From Thalassotalea crassostreae (GTDB lineage Bacteria; Pseudomonadota; Gammaproteobacteria; Enterobacterales; Alteromonadaceae): a stretch of DNA of 64,000 nt. Position 1 is the first letter of the stretch; each line of letters opens with the position of its first letter. This document shows positions 18,967 through 27,358 of this stretch, in pieces. A model generated the notes under the pieces. It made no database searches, was not told the origin of the DNA, and saw only the letters and a list, made by a program, of their open reading frames with translations. The DNA lies in NCBI RefSeq assembly GCF_001831495.1, contig NZ_CP017689.1, positions 62,001-126,000 on the forward strand, written 5' to 3'. A program made the position numbers and the translations under genes.

Positions 18967-20133
18967 ATGGCAGGCCCATTAACCGGTGTAAAAGTGTTAG
19001 ATCTTAGCCGTATTCTTGCTGGACCGTGGGCAACGCAAGTGTTAGCCGATTACGGCGCACAAGTGTATAAAATTGAAAAGCCTGAAACTGGCGATGATAC
19101 ACGCCATTGGGGGCCGCCTTACTTAAAAGATAAAGCCGGCAATAACACTAAAGAGTCGGCTTATTATTTGTCGACCAATCGTGGCAAAAAATCCATATCT
19201 CTTGATATTACAAAGAGTAAAGATCGCGATATCATCATTAAAATGGTGAAAAAAGCAGACATTATCGTTGAAAACTATAAAGTTGGAGGGCTTAAGGAGT
19301 ATGGCTTAGATTATCAATCTTTGCTTGCTGTTAATCCTGAAATTATCTATTGCTCAATAACGGGTTTTGGTCAAGATGGTCCTTATGCAAAACGCGCAGG
19401 ATATGACGCTATGATACAGGCAATGGGTGGATTAATGAGTATCACCGGCGAACCTGATAAGTTGCCAGGTGGCGGGCCGCAAAAAGTTGGTGTGGCAGTG
19501 GCTGATTTGATGACCGGAATGTATGCGGTCTCTGCCATTCTTGCTGCATTGCATCATAAAAACCAAACTGGCGAAGGTCAGCATATCGATTTAGCCTTGC
19601 TTGACACCCAAGTGGCATGGCTCGCCAACCAAGGCAGCAATTATTTAATCTCTAACGAAGTACCACAGCGCTTAGGCACAGCGCATCCGAATATCGTTCC
19701 ATACCAATCGGTAAAAGTTAAGGGTGGCCTTATGTTTTTGGCGGTAGGTAATGATCGTCAGTTTGCCAAATGTTGCGAAATACTGGGCTGTCCAGAGCTC
19801 GCTATTAACCCAGATTACCAAAGCAATGAACAACGAGTGGCTAATCGTGATGTCTTGATTAATCTTTTAGAACAACGTTTTTTAACGCAAGAATTAGATT
19901 ATTGGTTAGAGCATTTATCCGCCGTTCAAGTTCCGTGTGGGCCAATTAATAGTATTGATAAGGTATTTGATAATCCACAAGTAAAGCATCGAAACATGCT
20001 GTTTGAACTAGATCACCCGCTAGCTGGAAAAGTGCCACAAGTGGCCAATCCGGTTAAATTTTCAAAAACACCAATTGAATACACCTGCTCGGCACCAATG
20101 TTAGGCGCAGACAATGACTTAATTAAAGACTAA
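18967..20133 (+). CDS. Family III CoA transferase (CaiB/BaiF type)
   Basis: A 388-residue family III CoA transferase, which moves CoA between acids through an acyl-aspartyl intermediate. The opening LSRILAGPWATQVLADYGA, the RGKKSISLD segment near 60 and the presumed catalytic Asp in VADLMTGMYA near residue 170 are present. A TTGGAGAG ribosome site precedes the ATG. The substrate cannot be read from sequence: succinyl-, formyl- or carnitinyl-CoA are all possible. It stands alone and its stop codon overlaps that of the convergent RsgA-like gene. Confidence 0.87.
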   Translation: MAGPLTGVKVLDLSRILAGPWATQVLADYGAQVYKIEKPETGDDTRHWGPPYLKDKAGNNTKESAYYLSTNRGKKSISLDITKSKDRDIIIKMVKKADIIVENYKVGGLKEYGLDYQSLLAVNPEIIYCSITGFGQDGPYAKRAGYDAMIQAMGGLMSITGEPDKLPGGGPQKVGVAVADLMTGMYAVSAILAALHHKNQTGEGQHIDLALLDTQVAWLANQGSNYLISNEVPQRLGTAHPNIVPYQSVKVKGGLMFLAVGNDRQFAKCCEILGCPELAINPDYQSNEQRVANRDVLINLLEQRFLTQELDYWLEHLSAVQVPCGPINSIDKVFDNPQVKHRNMLFELDHPLAGKVPQVANPVKFSKTPIEYTCSAPMLGADNDLIKD

Positions 20134-21167
20134 CGGCCTTTTTTAAAGTGGCGAGACTCTGCTTGGACCGTATTTATCATTTTGCCCAGAGCTTTATCTT
20201 TCGCTCGTTTCTGCGCTAAGGTAGAACTGTTAAATTCTTGTTCGCGCATAAGCTTTTGGTAGCTTTTAAAACGGCGTGGCTCCAAAGTACCATTGTCTAA
20301 AGCCGCTAATATAGCGCATCCGGGTTCGTTGTTATGGCTGCAATTAGAAAACTTACATTGAGTAATTAACTCCGTAATTTCAGCAAACGTGTCACTAACG
20401 CCTTGCTCACAAAAACTTAATTGTAGTTCTCTCATCCCGGGGGTGTCTATAAGTAACCCTCCTTGTTCAAACCATCTTAACGCTCGATAAGTAGTGGTAT
20501 GTCGACCTTTACTATCGTCTTCTCGAATTGAGCCAGTATCTTGCACTTCATTTCCTAGGAAGCTATTTAACAATGTCGATTTACCAACACCAGAAGAACC
20601 TAAGAAAGCTAATGTTTTGCCTGTTTGGCAATAAGTCATTAGCTTAGCTACCTCGTCTTTTGCCAGTGCATTAATTGCGTAAACCAGCAATAGAGGGTCT
20701 AGCTTTTGTACTTGCTGCACTTTGTCATCTACATCATTACAAAGATCGGCTTTAGTTAGCACAATAACTGCTTCTACTTGAGCTTCATTGGCGAGTGCTA
20801 AATAGCGTTCAATTCGGCCCAGATTAAAGTCATTATTTAGTGAGCTGACAATCATCACCGTATCAATGTTTGCACTGATAAGTTGTACGTCTACTTTTGA
20901 TCCAGGTGCTTTGCGTCGAAAAAGAGATTGGCGCTCTAGGCAGCGATATAATTTTAAAGAATCATCAAATAGTACCCAGTCACCGACACAAACTTTATCG
21001 TCATTTGGTGTTTGAAAAAGGCTTTTTTGGCCCGCGTCGTTCATTACTACAGCACCACTTTTATGCTGCTCTATCACTCTGCCGATATTGAAATCGGTTA
21101 GCTCTTCTAAGCTAAGTTGCTGCTGAAAAAAAGGTCGCCAACCTAAATCATGCATGGTAGGTGTCAT
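20130..21167 (-). CDS. RsgA-like circularly permuted GTPase, paralogue
   Basis: A 345-residue relative of RsgA, the GTPase that checks late 30S assembly. It has an N-terminal OB-like domain (about 20-105), the permuted G domain with LTKAD (G4) before GSSGVGKST (G1, near residue 195) and DTPGMREL (G3), and a C-terminal zinc site CKFSNCSH with a later PGC. All key residues are kept. A second, more standard rsgA lies at 59248-60279 beside psd, so this is the extra copy found in some marine gammaproteobacteria; a distinct role is unknown. The TAG stop overlaps the convergent CoA-transferase stop by four bases. Confidence 0.88.
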   Translation of the reverse strand: MTPTMHDLGWRPFFQQQLSLEELTDFNIGRVIEQHKSGAVVMNDAGQKSLFQTPNDDKVCVGDWVLFDDSLKLYRCLERQSLFRRKAPGSKVDVQLISANIDTVMIVSSLNNDFNLGRIERYLALANEAQVEAVIVLTKADLCNDVDDKVQQVQKLDPLLLVYAINALAKDEVAKLMTYCQTGKTLAFLGSSGVGKSTLLNSFLGNEVQDTGSIREDDSKGRHTTTYRALRWFEQGGLLIDTPGMRELQLSFCEQGVSDTFAEITELITQCKFSNCSHNNEPGCAILAALDNGTLEPRRFKSYQKLMREQEFNSSTLAQKRAKDKALGKMINTVQAESRHFKKGR

Positions 21168-21212
21168 CGTGTTTATACCGTCGCGAAATAATTTAATTTT
21201 AAGAGTCCACTA

Positions 21213-21506
21213 TTAAAGGCTCAGTTCTTTATTTATCGTTGTTAAACAAGTTACCGGCAGCTGGTCTTCCGCCTCTAACCAACAAGAGTTACTGTAACTT
21301 TCAAAATGAAGCACTAAATAATCCTCGTTTAACCGTAAACGATAATATTGTCGATCGGCACCAATGACTGTTTCAAGCAGCTGATGATCGGCTATCTTCG
21401 ACAAAATAGTTTGCGCTAGCTTTTCAATATCATCTTGATCCCAATAAGGGGTAAAAGTAATCAAGAGCATGGATTCGTTTAGTTCTATATGTTCGATAGT
21501 GTGCAT
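21213..21506 (-). CDS. Small conserved hypothetical protein, DUF3630-like
   Basis: A 97-residue acidic protein without signal peptide or membrane segment, predicted as mixed alpha/beta. It recalls the DUF3630 family of Alteromonadales, but this is a memory-based match to be confirmed. It lies between selO and the RsgA paralogue on the same strand (37 and 45 bases away), so these three may form one transcription unit. No function can be given. Confidence 0.6.
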   Translation of the reverse strand: MHTIEHIELNESMLLITFTPYWDQDDIEKLAQTILSKIADHQLLETVIGADRQYYRLRLNEDYLVLHFESYSNSCWLEAEDQLPVTCLTTINKELSL

Positions 21507-21543
21507 AAGTTTTTATTTAAGTTTCTAATATCGTTTTAATAAA

Positions 21544-22995
21544 CTAGGTTCCACAAAACGTGCGGTAGCCGGAATCATTATCAATAGGCAAATCTTGATA
21601 AAGATGGGTATCAGTGAGCTGTTCATAAGGTGACTTTAACACCTGAATAAACTTAATCGCGGCATCTATATTGCCGTTTTCACATTCCGCTAGTACTTGT
21701 TCGACATGATGATTTCTTGGTATTACCAAAGGGTTAGTTTGTTGCATTACCCGTTGCGCGCTTTGAGCATCAATCGCTAGCATGTTTAGTTGCTCACGCC
21801 ATTGTTGATAGCATTTTCCGAGTTGACCATGAAGTTTATCTGCAACATCTTTATCGGTTAATGATTGCGCCAACTGCACAAAGGTTACTGTGTAATCTAA
21901 GCTTCTTTCCTGCATCGCTTGTAAAATATCTTTAGCGACTTGATGTTCAAATTTATGGTTGTCTCTAACGCCTAACTTGCTCGCTAACATCTGTTGGTAT
22001 TTTTGATTAAATTGATCGACAAAACCATAGATTATCTCTTGTACTAATGAAATGGCTTGCTCTTGATCATTATCGATAAATGGAATCAGGGTTTCGGCAA
22101 AGCGAGCCATATTCCAGTTGGCAATTTGCGCTTGATTACCAAATGCATACCTCCCTTGGCTATCGATTGAACTATATACTGTGCCGGGATGATAAGTGCC
22201 CATCATTGCACAAGGGCCAAAATCGATTGTTTCCCCATTGATCAGTGTATTATCGGTATTCATTACACCATGAATAAAGCCAACTCTTAACCATTCAATA
22301 ATCAAATCAATTTGTTTATCGATAACCTTGTTTAGAAATTTAACCACTCGCTCTGGATCATCACCTGCAATGTCATCAAAGTGACGTGAAATTGTATAGT
22401 TGATTAATTTTTCCAAAGATTCTCGATCACCTTGAGCGGAAAAATATTGAAAGGTGCCGACCCTAATGTGACTGCTTGCAACTCGAGTAACGACAGCTCC
22501 CGGACTTGTTTGTTGTCGATAAACCGGCTCTCCGGTGGCAACAACCGCTAAACAACGGGTTGTAGGTACGTTTAAGTGAAACATCGCTTCACTCATAATA
22601 AATTCTCGAATTGCCGGACCTAATGGACAACGCCCGTCACCTTGACGGGAGTAGGGAGTTTGACCGGAGCCTTTCAGCTGGACATCAAAGCGACTACCTG
22701 ATTGATCTATTAATTCCCCTAGTAAATGAGCTCTACCATCGCCAAGTTGCGGGTTAAACCCGCCAAATTGATGGCCCGCATAGGTAAGCGCAATTGCATT
22801 CGCTTGCTCAGGCAATAAGTTACCAGAAAAGTATTGCGCCAATAACTTAGAGTCACTAATTAACGCTGGGCTCAAAGCTAATTGCTGAGCTAACTCATCA
22901 TTAAATAGAAGCAATTGCGGAGCAGTGACCGGCGTCGGCAATACTCGTTGAAAAAATTCTTTACCTAATTGGCTATAGCTATGGGAAAAATTCAA
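21544..22995 (-). CDS. selO: Protein adenylyltransferase SelO (YdiU family)
   Basis: SelO is a pseudokinase-fold enzyme that transfers AMP to Ser, Thr or Tyr of other proteins and is linked to redox stress. The 483-residue product has the family signatures GHQFGGFNPQLGDGRA near residue 72, LKGSGQTPYSRQGDGR near 108, HGVMNTDN and DFGPC. It ends in YRTFCGT: a Cys lies close to the C-terminus, where eukaryotic homologues have selenocysteine. The start is TTG at 22995, supported by GGAAG six bases upstream, with no better ATG nearby. Confidence 0.92.
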   Translation of the reverse strand: MNFSHSYSQLGKEFFQRVLPTPVTAPQLLLFNDELAQQLALSPALISDSKLLAQYFSGNLLPEQANAIALTYAGHQFGGFNPQLGDGRAHLLGELIDQSGSRFDVQLKGSGQTPYSRQGDGRCPLGPAIREFIMSEAMFHLNVPTTRCLAVVATGEPVYRQQTSPGAVVTRVASSHIRVGTFQYFSAQGDRESLEKLINYTISRHFDDIAGDDPERVVKFLNKVIDKQIDLIIEWLRVGFIHGVMNTDNTLINGETIDFGPCAMMGTYHPGTVYSSIDSQGRYAFGNQAQIANWNMARFAETLIPFIDNDQEQAISLVQEIIYGFVDQFNQKYQQMLASKLGVRDNHKFEHQVAKDILQAMQERSLDYTVTFVQLAQSLTDKDVADKLHGQLGKCYQQWREQLNMLAIDAQSAQRVMQQTNPLVIPRNHHVEQVLAECENGNIDAAIKFIQVLKSPYEQLTDTHLYQDLPIDNDSGYRTFCGT

Positions 22996-23127
22996 AATTT
23001 CTTCCGAAAGTGATTGGTTGGTTACTATTTTAAGAAATATACCTGCTTTTGTACAAAGAATATAAGGCTAATTCTCTATTTTCATCGTCAAATCAGTAGA
23101 TTAATTGATCAAATTAGAAAAAAATCG

Positions 23128-23156
23128 CAGACAGGTTAATTTTTTTTCCATATAAT
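23128..23156 (+). promoter_or_regulatory. Probable sigma-70 promoter of the cytochrome gene
   Basis: A perfect -10 box TATAAT (23151-23156) lies 17 bases after CAGACA (23128-23133), which matches four of six positions of the -35 consensus. Transcription would start near 23163, leaving a leader of about 40 bases before the cytochrome ATG. Confidence 0.6.
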
Positions 23157-23201
23157 CAAATAAGCAATAAAATTAATTAACAAACAATAAGAGTAGTCAC
23201 T

Positions 23202-23501
23202 ATGAAAAAATTAACTCTAGTATTAGCTACAGCGGTAGCAATGGCAGCGCCTGCAATGGCAGCTGACGTAGAAGCTGGTAAAGCAAAGTCTGCAGTATGT
23301 GCTGCTTGTCACGGTGCTAACGGCGTTTCTGCAATTCCAATGTACCCGAATCTAGCCGGCCAAAAAGAAGCGTACCTTGTTAAGCAACTTAAAGATTTTA
23401 AAAATGGTACTCGTAAAGACCCTGTGATGGCTGGTATGGCTATACCACTTACAGATGCTGATATTGCCAACTTATCTGCTTACTACGCAAGTCTTAAGTA
23501 A
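23202..23501 (+). CDS. Small periplasmic c-type cytochrome, class I
   Basis: A 99-residue monohaem cytochrome. A signal peptide (1-20, cleavage after AMA) is followed by the haem site CAACH at 33-37 and a Met-rich segment (VMAGMA) that can supply the distal ligand, then a C-terminal helix NLSAYYASL. It should act as a soluble periplasmic electron carrier, perhaps feeding an oxidase or reductase. It shares the PxYPNLAGQ, YLxKQL, FK and RKD segments with the next gene's product, so the two are tandem paralogues. A strong terminator follows. Confidence 0.9.
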   Translation: MKKLTLVLATAVAMAAPAMAADVEAGKAKSAVCAACHGANGVSAIPMYPNLAGQKEAYLVKQLKDFKNGTRKDPVMAGMAIPLTDADIANLSAYYASLK

Positions 23502-23516
23502 GTTTAAAAATTTATT

Positions 23517-23545
23517 AAAAAAGCGCATTTCAAATGCGCTTTTTT
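23517..23545 (+). terminator. Terminator after the small cytochrome gene
   Basis: AAGCGCATTT (23521-23530) and AAATGCGCTT (23532-23541) form a stem centred on 23531, flanked by A and T runs (T to 23545). It ends transcription about 20 bases after the cytochrome stop and could also work on the minus strand. Confidence 0.85.
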
Positions 23546-23650
23546 GCTTTTTAGGGAAAGTTTTTTGTCGGCTGAAATAGACTTTCTTTGATATTCTCCA
23601 GTATTTTTAGCTATAAAACCACGAGCAAAATTTAGAACTTAATAACATTA

Positions 23651-24193
23651 ATGAAGACTCAAATTATACTTTATATTGCCTGTTTCGTTACTGCTAGCGC
23701 TGCGGCTGAAGAAAAAGCTGTTGCACAGTCAGAATCACACACCCAAATAAAGATGAAAACTGAGACGAAGGTTGAAGCCAATATTGATGATACTTCATCG
23801 CAATTAACTGCAGCGCAATTAACTAAAGAAGAAGCCAGTCGTTTGGCTGCGATTCATGTTGAAGAGCAGGCGCAAATTCAAGCTTTGCAAGAGGCTAAGC
23901 TGAAAGCTAAACAAAAACACTTAGCCACTTTGATTGATTTTTGTGCGCCATGTCATGGCAAAAATGGCCAGTCTCCAGTGCCTTTTTACCCAAATCTTGC
24001 CGGCCAGCATCAACAATATTTATATAAACAATTAGCCGCTTTTAAATATCGTCGTCGTAAAGACGCCATTATGCGAAGTATGGTAACTCGCTTAAGTGAA
24101 GACGATATGCTTGAATTATCGAAATATTATGCCAATCTTGATAGCGGAATACACTTGCCCATAGAGGAGCAAACTAATGTTGAAACTCAATAG
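23651..24193 (+). CDS. c-type cytochrome with coiled-coil-like N-terminal extension
   Basis: A 180-residue exported protein. After a signal peptide (about 1-19) comes a Gln, Glu, Lys and Thr-rich stretch (about 20-92) likely to be helical, then a single class I cytochrome domain with haem site CAPCH at 98-102 and a Met-containing IMRSMVTRL segment. The haem domain is closely related to that of the preceding gene. The extension may space the haem from the membrane or bind a partner. Its 3' end overlaps the next gene by 17 bases, so the two are coupled. Confidence 0.85.
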   Translation: MKTQIILYIACFVTASAAAEEKAVAQSESHTQIKMKTETKVEANIDDTSSQLTAAQLTKEEASRLAAIHVEEQAQIQALQEAKLKAKQKHLATLIDFCAPCHGKNGQSPVPFYPNLAGQHQQYLYKQLAAFKYRRRKDAIMRSMVTRLSEDDMLELSKYYANLDSGIHLPIEEQTNVETQ

Positions 24194-25475
24194 AGTATTA
24201 ATTGTATTATTAACTTTTACTATGATTTCATGTTCGGAACACACCATGGACGAAATTACTGAGACAACAGATTTAAATCCTTTAGCAGAACAATATGTAA
24301 AGCTCGCACTGATGGTGGGCAAACATCAAGACTACTATATTGACGCTTATTATGGGCCGCAAGAGTGGCAAGCTTCAGCAGAAAAGCTGCCTTTAGCAAA
24401 GCTAGCATTGATGGCTGATCAGCTTATTGTCGCCATCGAAGAAACTGAACCGGAATCAACACAACAATTACGAGCCGATATGCTGCTAGTACAAACACGT
24501 TCGGTGAAAGCATTTATCGATCAGCTAAATGGTATTGATTTAAGCTTTGATGAAGAATCCATGGCCCTATATGACGCTAAATCTCCCGATTTTAATGAAC
24601 AAGATTTTGATAGAGCATTAGCGGATTTAGATAAGTTATTACCAGGCGATGGTGACTTGAACATTAGAATGGAACAATTTAAATCGGAATTTGTGATTCC
24701 AGTTGAAAAACTAGACTCAGTATTCACCGCGGCCATTACCGAATCAAGAACTCGCACTAAAGCCTTTATTGAGTTACCGGAAAACGAAAACTTTACTGTT
24801 GAATATGTAAATAACCAACCATGGAGTGCGTACAATTGGTATAAGGGTAAAAGCTTTAGTCTGATTCAAGTGAATACTGATCAACCTATTTATATCGATA
24901 GAGCGATAGATTTAGCAAGTCATGAAGGCTATCCTGGCCACCACGTTTTTAACTCCTTGATGGAAAAGCATCTGGTTAATCAAAATGGTTGGATAGAATA
25001 TTCAGTGTACCCCCTATACTCACCTTTATCTTTGTTAGCGGAAGGGAGTGCTAATTACGGTATCCATGTTGCCTATAGCCATGAGCAGCGATTAGCGTTT
25101 GAGAAAGATGTACTGTTTCCATTAGCAGGCATTGATGCCAGTAAAGTTGAGCTTTATTATCAGATACAAGAAGTATTGGGTAGACTCTCTTATGCGGGAA
25201 ATGTTGCGGCAAAACGTTATTTAGATGGCGAAATCAATCGAGCTGAAGCAGTTGCCTTTTTAATGAAATATTCTCTCAGTACTGAGAGTCGTTCAAATCA
25301 ACGAGTAAGCTTTTTTGAACGCTATCGTGCCTATGTAATTAACTACAATTTAGGTCAGGATATTGTTAATAATTACGTCGAATCTCGAGCGGGAGATAAC
25401 ATTGAAAAACGTTGGCAGATTTTTGCAGATCTTTTAGCAAACCCTAAAAGTGCATCTATGATGTTGGTACGTTAA
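24177..25475 (+). CDS. Lipoprotein with DUF885-like metallopeptidase motif
   Basis: A 432-residue protein with a short signal sequence and a lipobox-like Cys at position 19 (MISC), so probably a membrane-anchored lipoprotein. The motif HEGYPGHH at 249-256 followed by LLAEGSANYG (E289) resembles the zinc site of DUF885 proteins, which have a gluzincin-type fold. AGGAG seven bases before the ATG decides the start. It overlaps the cytochrome gene by 17 bases and is surely co-expressed, but I know no functional link between a DUF885 protein and a cytochrome. Substrate unknown. Confidence 0.75.
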   Translation: MLKLNRVLIVLLTFTMISCSEHTMDEITETTDLNPLAEQYVKLALMVGKHQDYYIDAYYGPQEWQASAEKLPLAKLALMADQLIVAIEETEPESTQQLRADMLLVQTRSVKAFIDQLNGIDLSFDEESMALYDAKSPDFNEQDFDRALADLDKLLPGDGDLNIRMEQFKSEFVIPVEKLDSVFTAAITESRTRTKAFIELPENENFTVEYVNNQPWSAYNWYKGKSFSLIQVNTDQPIYIDRAIDLASHEGYPGHHVFNSLMEKHLVNQNGWIEYSVYPLYSPLSLLAEGSANYGIHVAYSHEQRLAFEKDVLFPLAGIDASKVELYYQIQEVLGRLSYAGNVAAKRYLDGEINRAEAVAFLMKYSLSTESRSNQRVSFFERYRAYVINYNLGQDIVNNYVESRAGDNIEKRWQIFADLLANPKSASMMLVR

Positions 25476-25779
25476 CGTATTAATCCGGCATGTTCCAAAC
25501 ATCAGTATTTCAGTCAAACCTATCTAATAATGGAATTAGTCTTTGTGCTTGTTTTAGCTTGGCCTAAATTTATGCAAAGACTAAATTCTAGTGATTTCTA
25601 AGTTTTCACTCTTTATTTGTTATCTCTTAATATTGTCATTATTTTTTACTTTGTCGTTTATGTAAGCATAAAAACGGTTTAATACCCATTCATGAACTAT
25701 GCTTAGGCTAAATTTATTAAAACTAACCTCTTTCTATATCCATCTGAGTAGAGCAAAGTTTTAGTCTACGAGGCAAGTC
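25476..25779. other. Intergenic region with a long inverted repeat
   Basis: This 304-base gap contains one notable structure: TTAGTCTTTG (25536-25545) is perfectly complementary to CAAAGACTAA (25575-25584), with a 29-base loop. No T run follows, so terminator function for the upstream lipoprotein gene is uncertain. The rest is AT-rich and should include the promoter of the next gene; I see no clear consensus. Confidence 0.4.
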
Positions 25780-26553
25780 ATGAAGTTGTTAAATGTTCTT
25801 TTGAGTATTCTTTTGAATGTAGTCTTCTCAATCACTATCGTTTTTTCCGCTAACGCAGAAGAGACAAAAAAATCCTTTAGTTATGCAACCTATTTTGTTT
25901 GCGAAACAGAAAATGAAAAAACCATTGATGAACTTATCGACAAAGTATATTCACCTTTTTATGATGGTGCAGTCAAAGACGGTACTATTAATAGTTGGGG
26001 CTGGCTAGCTCATCAAACTGGCGGTAATTGGCGTCGTATTCTCTATCATACAAGTGATAGCGTGTCTCAACTTTTGAAAGCACAAAAGGTTATCGGTGAA
26101 AGAATGTCTAAAGCAATAGGTGATAAGCCTGATGCTTTAGCGCGAGGTTGCAGTACACACGATGATTATATCTGGCAATCTGTCACAGGTAGTAGTGCAG
26201 TTGGTACAAATATGCCACGAGGTAATGCGGGCTTGTCGACTTATTTTGAATGTAGCTTTATGGGTGAAGAAAGTAGTGACGAAATTTTTAAAAACCATTT
26301 CGCGCCTATATACAATGCAAATGTAGGCAAAGGTAAGCTAACTTCGTGGGGCTGGTTATCTCATGTTATTGGCGGAAAATATCGTCGCTTACTGACACTA
26401 ACCGCCGAAGATTATGATGACCTTCTTGCGAGCCAAGAGAATATATTAAAACAAATTTATGATGGTGGTGATAACAAACATGCGATGGAATTTGTTCGGG
26501 CTTGCACCAGCCATACTGATTACCTATGGGATATTCAAAAAGAAACACCATAA
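25780..26553 (+). CDS. Secreted protein of two tandem repeats, unknown function
   Basis: A 257-residue protein with a signal peptide (1-26, cleavage after ANA). The mature part is two copies of one unit: about 34-133 and 152-251. Each begins with a YF-x-C (C41, C158), contains SWGWL-x-H-x-x-GG-x-x-RR (72-86, 189-203) and ends with C-S/T-x-H-x-DY-x-W (C124, C242). The conserved Cys pairs are 83 and 84 residues apart and may form one disulfide per unit. The pattern could be a dimeric alpha-beta barrel made in one chain, but I do not recognise a family. It stands alone, followed by a strong terminator. Confidence 0.85.
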   Translation: MKLLNVLLSILLNVVFSITIVFSANAEETKKSFSYATYFVCETENEKTIDELIDKVYSPFYDGAVKDGTINSWGWLAHQTGGNWRRILYHTSDSVSQLLKAQKVIGERMSKAIGDKPDALARGCSTHDDYIWQSVTGSSAVGTNMPRGNAGLSTYFECSFMGEESSDEIFKNHFAPIYNANVGKGKLTSWGWLSHVIGGKYRRLLTLTAEDYDDLLASQENILKQIYDGGDNKHAMEFVRACTSHTDYLWDIQKETP

Positions 26554-26594
26554 AAACATATTAAATTAGTCTAGTAATTTATATTAATCCAGAA

Positions 26595-26620
26595 AAAACA
26601 GAGCGGATAAGCTCTGTTTT
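26595..26620. terminator. Bidirectional terminator between the repeat protein and fre
   Basis: AAAACAGAGC (26595-26604) and GCTCTGTTTT (26611-26620) form a perfect ten-pair stem with a six-base loop, with T following on the plus strand and A preceding it. It separates two convergent units: the repeat protein and ubiD-fre. Confidence 0.88.
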
Positions 26621-26650
26621 TTTATTGTTAACTTGCTTGCTATTTTACCA

Positions 26651-27346
26651 TTAGATATAGGCAAACGCATCGGCATACATGTGCTCCAAATTTGCGCCTT
26701 TGGAGACAAATTCGGTTCTTAAAAAACCAACCATATCGAACCTTCCAGCCATATAGATATCATAATCTGCAAGCTCATTTATATCGTCCAATAAAGGTTC
26801 ATGAACTCGGCCAACTCGCCCTTGCCAGTCACTTTTTGCATTTTCAACTACCGGATGAAACTGGCCATTATTAAGTTGATTGACTAACGCATGAGTCTGT
26901 TCGATATGATATGCAGCTGATTGATCTCTTAACCCCCAATAGACAACAACAGGTTGTTTAACATTGCGGTTAACTAAATCGGTTAGAATAGATTTGATAT
27001 AAGAAAAGCCAGTGCCACCAGCTAGTAATATAATAGGGCGCTTACTCTCAGTTCTAAGCTGGGCATTCCCTCCCGGCATTTCAATTGTTACGGTGTCACT
27101 CTCTTTGATTCTATCGATAACTTGCATCGCCCAACTGTCTGCACCAAAGGCGCCGATTTGTAATTCAATAAGATCACAGTTAGGGCTAGAGGCGATTGAA
27201 AATGGACGTTTATCATCGTCATCCATGACAAAGTTTAAGTATTGACCCGCTTCAAATTTAACCATTTTTTCAGGTTTTAATAGCACTTGATATACGTTGT
27301 CGGTGAGTGCTGTAAGTGATTGCACTTGGCAATTAATAGTATTCAT
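26651..27346 (-). CDS. fre: NAD(P)H-flavin reductase
   Basis: Fre reduces free FMN, FAD or riboflavin with NAD(P)H. The 231-residue protein has the flavin-binding barrel with RPFSIASSP near residue 52 and the NAD(P)-binding domain with LLAGGTGFSYIKSIL near 107 and YMAGRFDMV near 200, and no iron-sulfur domain. It starts 12 bases after ubiD on the same strand, the order seen in E. coli, where the reduced flavin may support UbiX/UbiD cofactor supply; that link is inference. Confidence 0.92.
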   Translation of the reverse strand: MNTINCQVQSLTALTDNVYQVLLKPEKMVKFEAGQYLNFVMDDDDKRPFSIASSPNCDLIELQIGAFGADSWAMQVIDRIKESDTVTIEMPGGNAQLRTESKRPIILLAGGTGFSYIKSILTDLVNRNVKQPVVVYWGLRDQSAAYHIEQTHALVNQLNNGQFHPVVENAKSDWQGRVGRVHEPLLDDINELADYDIYMAGRFDMVGFLRTEFVSKGANLEHMYADAFAYI

Positions 27347-27358
27347 AAAACGTTATTT

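Noticed and set aside
23095..23115. FNR or Crp-type site before the cytochrome gene
   Set aside because: TTGATCAA is present but without the four-base spacer of an FNR site, and its position upstream of the promoter proves nothing.
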